A stretch of DNA of 64,000 nucleotides, from the NCBI RefSeq assembly GCF_001043055.1, contig NZ_JYLF01000003.1, positions 62,001 to 126,000 of the forward strand, read 5' to 3'. Within the stretch, counting starts at the first letter, position 1, and each line of letters begins with the position of its first letter. Below the pieces are notes generated by a model. It made no database searches. It was not told the DNA's origin and was given only the letters and a program-made list of their open reading frames with translations. A program made the position numbers and the translations under genes. This stretch comes from Pseudomonas weihenstephanensis (GTDB lineage: Bacteria > Pseudomonadota > Gammaproteobacteria > Pseudomonadales > Pseudomonadaceae). Positions 44,128 through 54,108 of this stretch are shown here, one piece after another.

Positions 44128-46182
44128 TTAGCCCAGCAGCGAAATGTCGGCTACGCCGAGGAACAAACCGCGCAAACGCGCCAGCAATGCGTAGCGGTTA
44201 GCCCGCACGTTGGCATCTTCGGCGTTGATCATCACCGCTTCAAAGAAGGCATCCACCGGTTCGCGCAAGGCGGCCAGGCGGGTGAGCGCTTCGTTGTACT
44301 GACGGGCAGCGGCCATCGGTTGTACCGCTTCGTCAGCCTTTTGAATGGCCGAGTACAGCGAGAACTCGCTGGCGTTGTCGAAGAACTTGGCTTCGACGTG
44401 AGTCGAGACATTGCCGTCTACCTTGCTCAGCAGGTTCGACACGCGCTTGTTGACGGCGGCCAGGGCTGCGGCTTCCGGCAATTGACGGAAGGCTTGAACG
44501 GCTTGCACGCGCTGATCGAAGTCCAGCGCCGAGGTTGGCTGCAACGCACGTACCGACAGGTAAGTGGCCACGTCCACGCCTTCGTCTTCATAACGCGCTC
44601 GCAGGCGGTCGAAGATGAACTCCAGCACTTGATCCGCCAGCCCGGCCGACTTGATCTTGGCGCCGAAGGCGGTCACCGCGAAATTCACGGCTTCAGTCAG
44701 GTCGAGGTCGAGTTTTTTGTCGATCAGGATGCGCAAGATACCCAGCGCTGCACGGCGCAGTGCGTACGGGTCTTTGCTGCCGGTGGGCAGCATGCCGATG
44801 CCGAAAATACCGACCAGCGTGTCGAGTTTGTCAGCAATGGCCACTGCGGCACCGGTCAGGGTGCCCGGCAATTCAGCGCCTGCACCGCGCGGCATGTACT
44901 GCTCGTTCAGCGCCAGTGCGACGTCTTCAGGCTCGCCGTCGTTGAGGGCGTAGTAGTAACCGGCAATGCCTTGCATCTCCGGGAACTCGCCGACCATTTC
45001 GGTCGCCAGGTCGCACTTGGACAGCAAGCCTGCACGGGCTGCGCGCTGTGCGTCGCCGCCGATGCGCGGGGCAATGAATGCGGCAAGTTTGGACACGCGC
45101 TCAGCTTTGTCGAACACGCTGCCCAGTTGGGCCTGGAACACCACGTTTTGCAGGCGCAGGTTGAAGCTTTCGAGTGTCTGCTTCTTGTCTTGCTTGAAGA
45201 AGAACTCGGCATCGGTCAGACGCGGGCGCACCACTTTCTCGTTACCCGAGATGATTTGCTGCGCGTCTTTGCTCTCGATGTTGGCCACGGTGATAAAGCG
45301 CGGCAGCAACTTGCCGTCCACGTCCAGCAGGCAGAAGTACTTCTGGTTGTCCTGCATGGTGGTGATCAGGGCTTCTTGCGGTACATCGAGGAAGCGCTCT
45401 TCGAACGAGCACACCAGCGGCACCGGCCATTCAACCAGCGACGTGACTTCGTCGAGCAGGCTTGGCGGCACGATGGCTGTCCCTTCCTGCATCGTCGCCA
45501 GTTCGGCCACGCGCTTGGAAATCAGTTCACGACGCTCGTAAAAGTCGGCCAGCACGTAGGCTTTGCGCAAGTCTTCGAGGTAGTTGGCTGGCGCGCTGAT
45601 GCGTACGTTTTCGGGGTGATGGAAGCGGTGACCGCGAGAATCACGACCGGCTTTTTGCGCAAGAATCGTGCAATCCACCACGTCGTCGCCCAGCAGCATG
45701 ACCAGCCATTGGGTTGGACGTACGAACTCTTCTTTACGGGCGCCCCAGCGCATGCGTTTGGGGATTGGCAAATCGTTGAGCGAGTCTTCAACGATGGTTG
45801 GCAGCAGGCTGGCGGTCGGCTTGCCGACAATGACCTGGCTGAAACGCAGTTTTGGACCGCTCTGATCGATTTCGCTCAGGTCAACGCCACACTTCTTGGC
45901 AAAACCAAGGGCGGCTTGAGTCGGGTTGCCCTCAGCGTCGAACGCCGCCTGACGGGGCGGGCCGTCGATGTTGATGCTGCGATCCGGCTGCTGGGTGTCG
46001 AGCTGGGTCAGCAGCACGGCCAGACGACGCGGCGCGGCGTAGACTTTTTTGGCGGTGAAGTTCAGGCCAGCGCTTTGCAGGCCTTTTTCAATCCCGGCGA
46101 GGAACGCTTCAGCCAGGGTATTGAGGGCTTTTGGCGGCAGTTCTTCAGTGCCCAGTTCAACCAGAAAATCTTGAGCACTCAT
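44128..46182 (-). CDS. glyS: Glycyl-tRNA synthetase beta subunit
   Basis: A 684-residue subunit of the alpha2beta2 bacterial glycyl-tRNA synthetase. It begins [20 protein letters not shown], the family signature, and runs through the HD-like domain to a C-terminal anticodon-binding-like domain (DALR type, [14 protein letters not shown] region). The start codon overlaps the glyQ stop as ATGA, coupling translation of the two subunits. Confidence 0.97.
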   Translation of the reverse strand: MSAQDFLVELGTEELPPKALNTLAEAFLAGIEKGLQSAGLNFTAKKVYAAPRRLAVLLTQLDTQQPDRSINIDGPPRQAAFDAEGNPTQAALGFAKKCGVDLSEIDQSGPKLRFSQVIVGKPTASLLPTIVEDSLNDLPIPKRMRWGARKEEFVRPTQWLVMLLGDDVVDCTILAQKAGRDSRGHRFHHPENVRISAPANYLEDLRKAYVLADFYERRELISKRVAELATMQEGTAIVPPSLLDEVTSLVEWPVPLVCSFEERFLDVPQEALITTMQDNQKYFCLLDVDGKLLPRFITVANIESKDAQQIISGNEKVVRPRLTDAEFFFKQDKKQTLESFNLRLQNVVFQAQLGSVFDKAERVSKLAAFIAPRIGGDAQRAARAGLLSKCDLATEMVGEFPEMQGIAGYYYALNDGEPEDVALALNEQYMPRGAGAELPGTLTGAAVAIADKLDTLVGIFGIGMLPTGSKDPYALRRAALGILRILIDKKLDLDLTEAVNFAVTAFGAKIKSAGLADQVLEFIFDRLRARYEDEGVDVATYLSVRALQPTSALDFDQRVQAVQAFRQLPEAAALAAVNKRVSNLLSKVDGNVSTHVEAKFFDNASEFSLYSAIQKADEAVQPMAAARQYNEALTRLAALREPVDAFFEAVMINAEDANVRANRYALLARLRGLFLGVADISLLG

Positions 46183-47132
46183 TGTGCAGCCTCCAACTTA
46201 GCCAACACTTCATCACGCAAATCAGGGGGTGCCATCGGGAAGCCCAGCTTGGCGCGTGCTTCGAGATACGCCTGCGCTACGGCACGGGCCAGGGTACGCA
46301 CACGCAAGATGTACTGCTGACGGGCCGTTACCGAAATAGCCCGGCGCGCATCCAGCAGGTTGAAGGTGTGGGACGCCTTGAGCACCATTTCGTAGCTCGG
46401 CAATGGCAGCGGCTGGTCGAGTTCGATCAGGCGCTTGGCTTCGCTTTCGTAGAAATCGAACAGCTCGAACAGTTTGTCGACGTTGGCGTGTTCGAAGTTG
46501 TAAGTCGATTGCTCGACTTCGTTCTGGTGGAACACGTCGCCGTAGGTCACTTTGCCGAACGGGCCGTCAGTCCAGACCAGGTCGTAGACAGAATCAACGC
46601 CTTGCAGGTACATCGCTAGGCGCTCAAGGCCGTAAGTGATTTCGCCCGTCACCGGATAGCACTCGATGCCGCCCACTTGCTGGAAGTAGGTGAACTGGGT
46701 GACTTCCATGCCGTTAAGCCAGATTTCCCAGCCCAGACCCCAGGCGCCCAGTGTTGGCGACTCCCAGTTGTCTTCAACGAAACGGATGTCGTGCACCAGC
46801 GGGTCGAGGCCGATGTGCTTCAGCGAGCCCAGGTACAGCTCCTGGAAATTAGGCGGATTTGGCTTCAATACCACCTGGAACTGGTAGTAGTGCTGCAAAC
46901 GGTTCGGGTTTTCGCCGTAGCGGCCGTCAGTCGGGCGACGACTGGGCTGCACATAAGCGGCGTTCCACGTTTCTGGGCCCAGAGAGCGCAAAAAAGTAGC
47001 GGTATGGAATGTGCCGGCGCCCACTTCCATATCGTAGGGCTGAAGCACCACACAACCTTGCTCGGCCCAGTATTGCTGGAGGGCGAGGATCAAGTCTTGG
47101 AAGGTACGCACTGCTGGCGTAGGCTGGCTCAC
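46179..47132 (-). CDS. glyQ: Glycyl-tRNA synthetase alpha subunit
   Basis: A 317-residue class II catalytic subunit. It contains [20 protein letters not shown] near the start, motif 2 region EVASEFR-like sequences are absent as expected for GlyQ, and the conserved [19 protein letters not shown] segment is present near 80. The start codon is GTG at 47132. It is divergent from tag with an 81-base gap that contains a GGTATACT -10-like box on the minus strand. Confidence 0.97.
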   Translation of the reverse strand: MSQPTPAVRTFQDLILALQQYWAEQGCVVLQPYDMEVGAGTFHTATFLRSLGPETWNAAYVQPSRRPTDGRYGENPNRLQHYYQFQVVLKPNPPNFQELYLGSLKHIGLDPLVHDIRFVEDNWESPTLGAWGLGWEIWLNGMEVTQFTYFQQVGGIECYPVTGEITYGLERLAMYLQGVDSVYDLVWTDGPFGKVTYGDVFHQNEVEQSTYNFEHANVDKLFELFDFYESEAKRLIELDQPLPLPSYEMVLKASHTFNLLDARRAISVTARQQYILRVRTLARAVAQAYLEARAKLGFPMAPPDLRDEVLAKLEAAQ

Positions 47133-47213
47133 AAATTCACCTGTTTCTTGGGCTGCGATTTAAAGAGCGGGAGTATACCCGATTCGGTCGCGCCTCTACC
47201 TCTTGGAGCCTGT

Positions 47214-47771
47214 ATGGCACGTTGTTTCTGGTGTTCGGATGACCCTTTGTACGCGGCCTATCATGATCAAGAGTGGGGCGTGCCGTTGCGCGATGCGCAC
47301 GGGTTGTTCGAGTTGTTATTGCTCGAAGGGTTCCAGGCCGGTTTGTCATGGATCACGGTTTTAAAAAAACGCGAGCACTATCGCAAGGTCATGTTTGGCT
47401 TTGATGTGCAGCGTTTGGCCGCCATGACGGACGCCGAGATAGAGGTCTTGCTGCAAGATCCGGGGATTATCCGCAACCGCCTGAAAGTGGTGGGCGCCAG
47501 GCGCAATGCCCACGCCTGGCTGGCGCTGGACAACCCGGTGGAGTTTTTGTGGTCGTTCGTGGGCGGCCAGCCGAAGATCAATCACTTCACTGAACGCCAT
47601 GAATTCCCGGCGGTTACACCCCAGGCTGAAGCCATGAGCAAGGGCCTCAAAAAAGCCGGATTTACCTTCGTTGGCCCGACTATTTGTTACGCGTTCATGC
47701 AGGCCAGCGGCATGGTCATGGACCACGCCACCACCTGTGACCGCTACGCGCAGCTGGTCAACGGCGGTTAG
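47214..47771 (+). CDS. tag: DNA-3-methyladenine glycosylase I
   Basis: A 185-residue constitutive base-excision enzyme that removes 3-methyladenine. It begins MARCFWCSDDPLYAAYHDQE, matching the family's CxW start with Cys4 as a zinc ligand, and keeps the catalytic-pocket GLSWITVLKKR region and the C-terminal HATTCDRY zinc ligands. GGAG lies seven bases before the ATG. The frame stays open far upstream across glyQ but that part is only the antisense shadow. Confidence 0.96.
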   Translation: MARCFWCSDDPLYAAYHDQEWGVPLRDAHGLFELLLLEGFQAGLSWITVLKKREHYRKVMFGFDVQRLAAMTDAEIEVLLQDPGIIRNRLKVVGARRNAHAWLALDNPVEFLWSFVGGQPKINHFTERHEFPAVTPQAEAMSKGLKKAGFTFVGPTICYAFMQASGMVMDHATTCDRYAQLVNGG

Positions 47772-47793
47772 AATACGGGCCAATTGCATTGAC

Positions 47794-47891
47794 TGTAGTC
47801 GCTGGCGAAGGCTGCGATAAGGCCATAAGGGCCTTCAATAGCGAGGTTGTTGGGCAACTGATCGCCACCTCGTACTTCGCCTGCGACTACA
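47794..47891. repeat. REPIN-like palindromic repeat of 98 bp
   Basis: The ends are TGTAGTCGC and GCGACTACA, exact inverted copies, with GGCGAAGG near one end and CTTCGCC near the other. It has the form of a Pseudomonas REP doublet. It fills the gap between tag and lpxL and can be read in frame with lpxL, which would make a false N-terminal extension. Confidence 0.78.
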
Positions 47892-47920
47892 AGGCCGTTT
47901 GTTTTGAATGGGAAAACCCT

Positions 47921-48808
47921 GTGGAAAAGTTTAAAGGCGCCCTGCTGGTCGGGGCTTTGCGGTTATTTGCCATGCTCCCGTGGGGCGCGGTGCAACGCGT
48001 GGGCTCGGCCATTGGCTGGCTGATGTGGAAACTGCCGAATCGCTCACGCGATGTGGTGCGCATCAATCTGGCCAAATGCTTCCCTGAAATGGACCCGGTT
48101 GCCCGTGAGCAACTGGTCGGCCAAAGCCTCAAAGACATCGGCAAAAGCCTGACCGAAAGCGCCTGCGCCTGGATCTGGCCGGCTCAACGCTCGATCGATC
48201 TGGTGCGTGAGGTTGAAGGCCTGGACGTGCTCAAGGATGCTTTGGCGTCAGGCAAGGGCGTGGTTGGCATCACCAGCCACTTGGGCAACTGGGAAGTGCT
48301 CAACCATTTCTATTGCAGCCAGTGCAAGCCGATCATTTTCTATCGCCCGCCAAAACTCAAAGCGGTAGACGAGTTGCTGCAAAAGCAGCGTGTTCAGTTG
48401 GGCAACCGCGTCGCGGCATCGACCAAAGAAGGCATCCTGAGTGTCATCAAAGAGGTGCGCAAAGGTGGTCAGGTGGGTATTCCGGCAGACCCGGAGCCAG
48501 CAGAGTCGGCGGGTATTTTTGTACCGTTCCTGGGCACCATGGCCCTGACCAGCAAATTTGTACCGAACATGCTGGCGGGCGGTAAAGCGGTCGGGGTGTT
48601 CCTGCACGCGCTGCGCCTGCCGGATGGCTCGGGCTTCAAGGTGATTCTGCAAGCCGCGCCTGAAGAAATGTACAGCACCGACACGGCCACTTCGTGCGCG
48701 GCCATGAGCAAGGTGGTCGAAAAATATGTGCGCGCTTACCCCAGCCAGTACATGTGGAGCATGAAGCGCTTCAAAAAGCGTCCGCCAGGCGAGGCGCGCT
48801 GGTACTGA
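47921..48808 (+). CDS. lpxL: Lipid A biosynthesis late acyltransferase (HtrB/LpxL type)
   Basis: A 295-residue inner-membrane acyltransferase that adds a secondary acyl chain (in P. aeruginosa PA0011, a lauroyl-type chain) to lipid A. The HX4D-type box lies at HLGNWEVL. The chosen start is GTG 47921 (then EKFKGALLVGALRLF); the frame is open for 44 more codons upstream but those run over the REPIN repeat. An N-terminal hydrophobic helix is expected. A REP-like hairpin follows the stop. Confidence 0.9.
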   Translation: MEKFKGALLVGALRLFAMLPWGAVQRVGSAIGWLMWKLPNRSRDVVRINLAKCFPEMDPVAREQLVGQSLKDIGKSLTESACAWIWPAQRSIDLVREVEGLDVLKDALASGKGVVGITSHLGNWEVLNHFYCSQCKPIIFYRPPKLKAVDELLQKQRVQLGNRVAASTKEGILSVIKEVRKGGQVGIPADPEPAESAGIFVPFLGTMALTSKFVPNMLAGGKAVGVFLHALRLPDGSGFKVILQAAPEEMYSTDTATSCAAMSKVVEKYVRAYPSQYMWSMKRFKKRPPGEARWY

Positions 48809-48815
48809 TAACCGT

Positions 48816-48855
48816 GCAGGCTGCGATCTTTCCAGATCAGAACATCGCAGCCTGC
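48816..48855. repeat. REP-like hairpin between lpxL and the TPR gene
   Basis: A perfect 12-bp stem, GCAGGCTGCGAT and ATCGCAGCCTGC, with a 16-base loop. The same core occurs at 62958-62999. It lies between two convergent genes and probably acts as a transcript end structure. Confidence 0.75.
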
Positions 48856-48876
48856 GTTAACGCCCACCGGACCGTG

Positions 48877-49191
48877 TCAGGGCTGCTGTTTATCCAGCTT
48901 CTTCAAAAACACGCTCATTTCTTTTTCGGCCTGTTTGTCGCCATGGGCCTGCGCGGCCGCAATGCCCTGCTCCCATGCGGTGCGCGCTGCCGCTCGGTCC
49001 CCGGCCGCCAAATACGCCTTGCCCAATAACTTCCAGGCCGCCGAGTACTTGGGATCAAAACCTACGCAGCGTTGCAGATGCTCTGCCGCCTTGAGGTTAT
49101 CCCCGAGGTCGAGATACCCCTTGCCCAGGCCAAAGCGCAGCAGTGAGTTATCCACACCCTTGGCCAGCATTTTTTCCAGTGATTCCAGCAT
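48877..49191 (-). CDS. Small tetratricopeptide-repeat protein
   Basis: A 104-residue protein consisting of about two and a half TPR units (GLGKGYLDLGDNLKAAEHLQ; AAWKLLGKAYLAAGDRAAAR), with no signal peptide, so it is cytoplasmic. It occupies the position of PA0015 in PAO1. TPR proteins mediate protein contacts, but the partner is unknown. It lies 12 bases after trkA, in the fmt-rsmB-trkA operon. An exact DnaA box is inside the gene (49148-49156). Confidence 0.85.
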   Translation of the reverse strand: MLESLEKMLAKGVDNSLLRFGLGKGYLDLGDNLKAAEHLQRCVGFDPKYSAAWKLLGKAYLAAGDRAAARTAWEQGIAAAQAHGDKQAEKEMSVFLKKLDKQQP

Positions 49192-49203
49192 CCGTCCGGC
49201 TCC

Positions 49204-50580
49204 TTAGAAAAAGCTCAGTCCTACATGGAACAGCTTCTCAACGTCGCGAATATGCTTTTTATCCACCAGGAACAAAATCACATGGTCGCCCGCATTGATG
49301 ACGGTGGCGTCGTGGGCAATCAGCACTTCTTCGTCACGAATGATCGCGCCAATGGTGGTGCCCGGTGGCAGGTGAATCTCGCCGATACGGCGGCCAATCA
49401 CCTTGCTCGACTTCGAGTCGCCGTGGGCAATCGCCTCAATGGCTTCGGCCGCACCCCGACGCAATGAGTGCACGCTGACGATATCGCCGCGCCGCACGTG
49501 CGCCAGCAAGGTGCCGATGGTGGCCAACTGCGGGCTGATGGCGATGTCGATTTCGCCGCCCTGAATCAAGTCAACGTAGGCCGGGTTGTTGATGATGGTC
49601 ATCACCTTCTTGGCCCCCAGACGCTTGGCCAGCAGCGAGGACATGATGTTGGCTTCGTCGTCGTTGGTCAGGGCCAGAAAAAGGTCGGCGTCGGCGATGT
49701 TTTCTTCCAGCATCAAATCGCGGTCCGACGCGCTGCCTTGCAGCACCACGGTACTGTCGAGGGTGTCCGACAGGTAGCGGCAGCGGGCGGCGCTCATCTC
49801 GATGATCTTGACCTGATAACGGCTTTCAATGGCCTCGGCCAGCCGTTCGCCGATTTGCCCGCCACCAGCGATCACGATGCGTTTGTAGCTTTCATCCAAC
49901 CGGCGCATTTCACTCATCACGGCGCGAATGTTGGCGCGTGCGGCGATGAAAAAGACTTCGTCATCGGCCTCGATCACCGTGTCGCCCCGTGGGGTAATCG
50001 GGCGATCACGTCGGAAAATCGCAGCAACACGCGTGTCCACATTCGGCATGTGTTCGCGCAACTGGCGCAGTTGCTGACCAATCAACGGGCCGCCGTAGTA
50101 CGCCTTGACCGCCACCAACTGCGCTTTGCCTTCGGCGAAGTCGATCACCTGCAAGGCACCGGGGTGTTCGATCAGGCGCTTGATGTAGTTGGTCACCACT
50201 TGCTCGGGGCTGATCAACACGTCGACCGGAATTGCGTCGTTGTCGAACAGCTCGTTGCCCCGGCTTAAGTAGGCCGATTCACGCACCCGGGCAATTTTGG
50301 TCGGGGTGTGAAACAGCGAGTACGCCACTTGGCAGGCAACCATGTTGGTCTCGTCGCTGTTGGTCACCGCCACCAGCATGTCGGCATCGTCGGCACCGGC
50401 CTGACGCAGCACATTGGGCAACGAGGCGCGGCCCTGAATGGTACGAATGTCGAGACGGTCGCCGAGGTCACGCAGGCGTTCGCCGTCGGTATCGACCACG
50501 GTGATGTCGTTGGCTTCGCTGGCCAGATGCTCTGCCAATGTGCCGCCGACCTGACCCGCGCCGAGGATGATGATTTTCAT
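49204..50580 (-). CDS. trkA: Trk potassium uptake peripheral NAD-binding subunit
   Basis: A 458-residue cytoplasmic regulator with two RCK units. The first Rossmann motif is [19 protein letters not shown] at the N-terminus; a second, [18 protein letters not shown], lies near 235. It gates TrkH/TrkG potassium channels, not encoded here. It lies 21 bases after rsmB, which is the conserved pseudomonad order. Confidence 0.96.
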   Translation of the reverse strand: MKIIILGAGQVGGTLAEHLASEANDITVVDTDGERLRDLGDRLDIRTIQGRASLPNVLRQAGADDADMLVAVTNSDETNMVACQVAYSLFHTPTKIARVRESAYLSRGNELFDNDAIPVDVLISPEQVVTNYIKRLIEHPGALQVIDFAEGKAQLVAVKAYYGGPLIGQQLRQLREHMPNVDTRVAAIFRRDRPITPRGDTVIEADDEVFFIAARANIRAVMSEMRRLDESYKRIVIAGGGQIGERLAEAIESRYQVKIIEMSAARCRYLSDTLDSTVVLQGSASDRDLMLEENIADADLFLALTNDDEANIMSSLLAKRLGAKKVMTIINNPAYVDLIQGGEIDIAISPQLATIGTLLAHVRRGDIVSVHSLRRGAAEAIEAIAHGDSKSSKVIGRRIGEIHLPPGTTIGAIIRDEEVLIAHDATVINAGDHVILFLVDKKHIRDVEKLFHVGLSFF

Positions 50581-50601
50581 GCCGTCATTTCCTGTTCTCG
50601 A

Positions 50602-51912
50602 TTAGCCGCGCGCGGCTGCGATCTTTATCAACTTGGCGTAATAGAAGCCATCATGCCCGCCTTGCTGGGCCAGCAACTGGCGCCCGTGCGGCTGCTTGAG
50701 GCCGAACTGCCCGGCGATGTCCAGCTCACGCGCACCCGGTGTACGGGCCAGGAAAGCTTCAATCACTTCGGTGTTTTCGGTCGGCAACGTCGAGCACGTG
50801 GCGTAGAGCAGGATGCCACCGACGTCCAGCGTCGGCCACATTGCGTCGAGCAACTCGCCTTGCAGGGTCGCCAAAGCGGCGATGTCGTCAGGTTGGCGTG
50901 TCAGTTTTATGTCTGGATGGCGTCGGATAACGCCTGTCGCCGAGCAAGGCGCGTCGAGCAAGATGCGCTGGAACGGCTTTCCGTCCCACCAGGTAGCGGT
51001 ATCGCGGCCGTCGGCTGCGATCAATTCTGCACTCAGGCCCAGACGCTCCAGGTTTTCGCGTACACGCACCAAGCGCTTGGCTTCCAGGTCTACTGCCACC
51101 ACGCCAGCCAGTTTGGGTTCGACTTCAAGGATGTGGCAGGTTTTACCGCCCGGCGCGCAGCAGGCGTCGAGCACGCGCTGGCCGGGTGCCAGGTCGAGCA
51201 GGTCGGCCGCCAATTGCGCGGCTTCGTCCTGCACGCTGATCCAGCCTTCGGCAAAGCCTGGCAGGTTGCGCACGTCGCAGGCTTCGGCCAGCACGATGCC
51301 GTCCTGGCTGAAGGTGCACGGTTGCGCTTCAATGCCGGCTTCGATCAGCAATTGCAGATACGCATCGCGGCTGTGATGACGGCGATTGACCCGCAGAATC
51401 ATCGGCGGATGGGCGTTGTTGGCCGCGCAGATGGCTTCCCACTGCTCAGGCCAGAAGGCTTTCAGCGATTTTTGCAGCCAGCGCGGGTGCGCCGTGCGCA
51501 CTACCGGGTCGTGCTCCAGCTCGGCCAGCAAGGCTTCGCTTTCACGCTGCGCATTGCGCAACACGGCGTTGAGCAGCGCTTTGGCCCACGGTTTTTTCAG
51601 TTTGTCGGCGCAGCCTACGGTTTCGCCGATGGCGGCGTGGGCAGGAATACGGGTGTAGAGCAGTTGGTACAAACCGACCAGCAGCAGCGCCTCAACGTCC
51701 GCATCGGCGGCCTTGAACGGTTTTTGCAGCAGTTTGTTGGCCAGCGCGGACAAGCGCGGTTGCCAGCGTGCCGTGCCGAAGGCGAGGTCCTGGGTGAGGC
51801 CGCGATCGCGGGCCTCGACCTTGTCCAGTTGCAACGGCAGTGAGCTGTTAAGCGAGGCTTTGCCGTTGAGCACGGCGGTCAGTGCCTTGGCGGCGGCCAG
51901 ACGCGGGTTCAT
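50602..51912 (-). CDS. rsmB: 16S rRNA (cytosine-967-C5)-methyltransferase
   Basis: A 436-residue enzyme (also Sun or Fmu). The N-terminal NusB-like RNA-binding domain (to about 140) precedes the methyltransferase domain with the [13 protein letters not shown]doMet motif, the [15 protein letters not shown] motif with a conserved cysteine and the YATCST motif with the nucleophile. Its start overlaps the fmt stop as ATGA, so the two are co-translated. Confidence 0.96.
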   Translation of the reverse strand: MNPRLAAAKALTAVLNGKASLNSSLPLQLDKVEARDRGLTQDLAFGTARWQPRLSALANKLLQKPFKAADADVEALLLVGLYQLLYTRIPAHAAIGETVGCADKLKKPWAKALLNAVLRNAQRESEALLAELEHDPVVRTAHPRWLQKSLKAFWPEQWEAICAANNAHPPMILRVNRRHHSRDAYLQLLIEAGIEAQPCTFSQDGIVLAEACDVRNLPGFAEGWISVQDEAAQLAADLLDLAPGQRVLDACCAPGGKTCHILEVEPKLAGVVAVDLEAKRLVRVRENLERLGLSAELIAADGRDTATWWDGKPFQRILLDAPCSATGVIRRHPDIKLTRQPDDIAALATLQGELLDAMWPTLDVGGILLYATCSTLPTENTEVIEAFLARTPGARELDIAGQFGLKQPHGRQLLAQQGGHDGFYYAKLIKIAAARG

Positions 51913-52874
51913 TGAGCGGTTTCCGTTGCGCCGAGGAGGGTGCTGATGGCGAATTTCTCACGACGGCTGTTGAAAAAGTCGCTGAAGTTCAGCGCCTTGC
52001 CACCGGGTAATTGCAGGCGGGTCAGCGCGAGTGCGCCATCGCCGCAACCAACGATCAGGCCTGTTTTTCTGGCTTCAAGGATTTCGCCAGGCTTACCGAC
52101 AGCGTCGAAAGGCAACAGGCTGGCCGCGAGCACTTTCATGGCTTCGCCCTTCAACGTGGTGTGGCAAATGGGCCACGGGTTGAACGCACGAATCTGACGC
52201 TCCAGTTCACTGGCCGGACGGGTCCAGTCGATACGGGCTTCGTCCTTGTTCAGCTTGTGGGCGTAAGTCGCGAGGCTGTCGTCTTGTACTTCGCCCTGCA
52301 ACGTACCGGCCGCCAGCCCGGCGATGGCTTGAATCACCGCAGGCGGGCCTAGCTCGGCCAGACGGTCGTGCAGGCTGCCGCCGGTGTCTTCAGAGGTGAT
52401 CGGGGTTTTTACCTTGAGCAGCATTGGCCCGGTGTCGAGCCCGGCTTCCATGCGCATCACGGTCACGCCGCTTTCACCGTCGCCCGCTTCGATGGCGCGC
52501 TGGATCGGTGCCGCGCCCCGCCAGCGTGGCAGCAAGGAAGCGTGGCTGTTGATGCAGCCCAGGCGCGGAATATCCAGTACCACTTGCGGCAGGATCAATC
52601 CGTAGGCCACGACCACCATCAAGTCCGGTTTGAGCGCGGCCAGTTCGCCTTGCGCGTCAGGTGCTCGCAGAGTCGGCGGCTGCATCACGGGAATGTTGTG
52701 TTCCAGCGCGAGTTGTTTGACCGGGCTTGGCATCAGCTTTTGCCCGCGCCCGGCCGGACGGTCCGGCTGGGTGTAAACCGCGACGATCTCGTAAGGCGTG
52801 TTTAGCAGCGCCTTGAGGTGTTCAGCGGCAAATTCTGGGGTGCCAGCAAAGACGATGCGCAGTGGCTCAGTCAT
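51909..52874 (-). CDS. fmt: Methionyl-tRNA formyltransferase
   Basis: A 321-residue enzyme that formylates initiator Met-tRNA. It begins [20 protein letters not shown]; the formyl-THF and catalytic region ([17 protein letters not shown]) is intact, as is the C-terminal tRNA-binding domain. The ATG at 52874 is preferred over an upstream in-frame codon that would add 13 proline-rich residues. Confidence 0.96.
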   Translation of the reverse strand: MTEPLRIVFAGTPEFAAEHLKALLNTPYEIVAVYTQPDRPAGRGQKLMPSPVKQLALEHNIPVMQPPTLRAPDAQGELAALKPDLMVVVAYGLILPQVVLDIPRLGCINSHASLLPRWRGAAPIQRAIEAGDGESGVTVMRMEAGLDTGPMLLKVKTPITSEDTGGSLHDRLAELGPPAVIQAIAGLAAGTLQGEVQDDSLATYAHKLNKDEARIDWTRPASELERQIRAFNPWPICHTTLKGEAMKVLAASLLPFDAVGKPGEILEARKTGLIVGCGDGALALTRLQLPGGKALNFSDFFNSRREKFAISTLLGATETAQ

Positions 52875-52941
52875 GGGGTTCTCACTTGGAATAGGGGGAG
52901 GCGGCAAATACACACCTGGATGACTGGCGAATAACCCCGAA

Positions 52942-52975
52942 GGCTGCGAGCGTAAGCCTTTAAAAGCTCGCAGCC
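52942..52975. repeat. REP-like hairpin between fmt and def
   Basis: A perfect 10-bp stem, GGCTGCGAGC and GCTCGCAGCC, with a 14-base loop. It lies between the def stop and the fmt start in the 161-base gap, so def and fmt may be separate transcripts or the hairpin may stabilise the def message. Confidence 0.65.
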
Positions 52976-53035
52976 AGCGCCTGCAACGAGGCTTGGAAAC
53001 CCGGGGTCAGGCCGCGTGTGCCCGTTAAAGGTCGA

Positions 53036-53542
53036 TCAAGTGTTCTGGCGGTGCAGCTTTTCCAGCTTCTTCTTGATCCGGTCACGCTTGAGATTAGACA
53101 GGTAATCGACAAACAGCTTGCCGTTGAGGTGATCGCATTCGTGCTGGATACACACGGCCAGCAGGCCTTCAGCGATCATTTCGAACGGTTTGCCGTCGCG
53201 GTCCAGCGCATTGATTTTGACGCGCTGCGGGCGATCGACGTTTTCATAGAATCCCGGTACCGACAGGCAACCTTCTTGATACTGGTCCATCTCGTCGGTC
53301 AGGGTTTCGAATTGCGGGTTGATGAACACCATTGGCGCGCTGCGATCTTCGCTCAGGTCCATGACCACGATGCGCTTGTGCACATTGACCTGGCTGGCGG
53401 CCAGGCCAATGCCCGGTGCTTCGTACATGGTTTCAAACATGTCATCGATCAACTGACGCACTTCGTCGTCCACAACCTCCACGGGCTTGGCGATGGTGCG
53501 CAGTCGCGAGTCTGGGAATTCGAGGATATTTAGGATGGCCAT
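53036..53542 (-). CDS. def: Peptide deformylase
   Basis: A 168-residue metalloenzyme that removes the N-formyl group from new proteins, the counterpart of fmt. All three motifs are present: GIGLAASQV (44-52), EGCLSVP (90-96, metal ligand Cys92) and HECDH (134-138). The frame extends 49 codons upstream, but the ATG at 53542 gives the family start [15 protein letters not shown]. The binding site before it is weak. Confidence 0.96.
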   Translation of the reverse strand: MAILNILEFPDSRLRTIAKPVEVVDDEVRQLIDDMFETMYEAPGIGLAASQVNVHKRIVVMDLSEDRSAPMVFINPQFETLTDEMDQYQEGCLSVPGFYENVDRPQRVKINALDRDGKPFEMIAEGLLAVCIQHECDHLNGKLFVDYLSNLKRDRIKKKLEKLHRQNT

Positions 53543-54108
53543 AGGCGTAATTGCTGCACTGTATGAAAGATTGATAACGGTTGTCAGGTGGTCCTGAGGA
53601 CTCGGGCAACCTGTGCAAAACGTCTCTTCCAGAGAGAACCCGCTCGGGTTCAGGCGTTTTACGCGAAGAAACATAATAAAGGGATTCATCCGCGGATGAA
53701 ACGACTAGCTGCCGGGCTGCATGGCGCGCGCGCCGTGCTGGCCGCTGCTTGCAGCACTTTGAAACCACCCCGTGGCATCTACTGTGTCAGCAGATATGAC
53801 ATGTGTGGCGGCGTTCTGTCCCCCGCTTTTGGGCTTGGAAACTCAGGCCCCGCCTGCGTTAGATGTGAGTCGGATGCTTACAGGGCCTGAGTTTTATTGC
53901 CCACTTCCTGGCGATTCTGCCAAGTGGCCATTGGCCCCTTCCCTGCCTGGCTGAATCGTTCAACTAAGGTGGGGTGTGCCCGCTGTTTTTCAAGTGAATG
54001 AGCAGGCTCAACCGTCGCGATTGCGGCGATTGCCCAACAACTTGTTAACAGAGTTATCCACAGCTTGTTCATTGCGTAACGCTGCTGAAACCGATCAAGG
54101 ATGATCCT
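53543..54108. other. Intergenic region between def and dprA lacking the usual LysM gene
   Basis: In PAO1 and many pseudomonads a LysM-domain gene (PA0020) lies here, divergent from def. No LysM reading frame is present in this window. The 566 bases hold only short frames: one on the minus strand (annotated separately) and two plus-strand frames without homology or a good start site. An exact DnaA box is at 54054-54062. Confidence 0.6.
53878..54072 (-). CDS. Possible small secreted protein, unconfirmed
   Basis: A 64-residue frame from ATG 54072. Its first 26 residues look like a Sec signal peptide (MNKLWITLLTSCWAIAAIAT, then VEPAHS), leaving a mature chain of about 38 polar residues ending GNKTQAL. 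No convincing ribosome binding site is seen, and codons 4-6 coincide with a DnaA box. It is divergent from dprA. It could be a real small exported peptide, a remnant of a longer gene or chance. Confidence 0.3.
   Translation of the reverse strand: MNKLWITLLTSCWAIAAIATVEPAHSLEKQRAHPTLVERFSQAGKGPMATWQNRQEVGNKTQAL

Noticed and set aside
43780..46320. An 846-codon open frame on the plus strand
   Set aside because: It is antisense to glyS and gmhB, has no family features, and results from the codon bias of the real genes.
46677..47213. Extension of the tag frame far upstream over glyQ
   Set aside because: The Tag family starts at MARCFWCSDD; the extension is antisense to glyQ.
53696..53890. A plus-strand frame starting [20 protein letters not shown], resembling a signal peptide
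   Set aside because: The hydrophobic run is short, the rest has no plausible protein character (Cys and Gly rich, no domain), and no binding site is seen.
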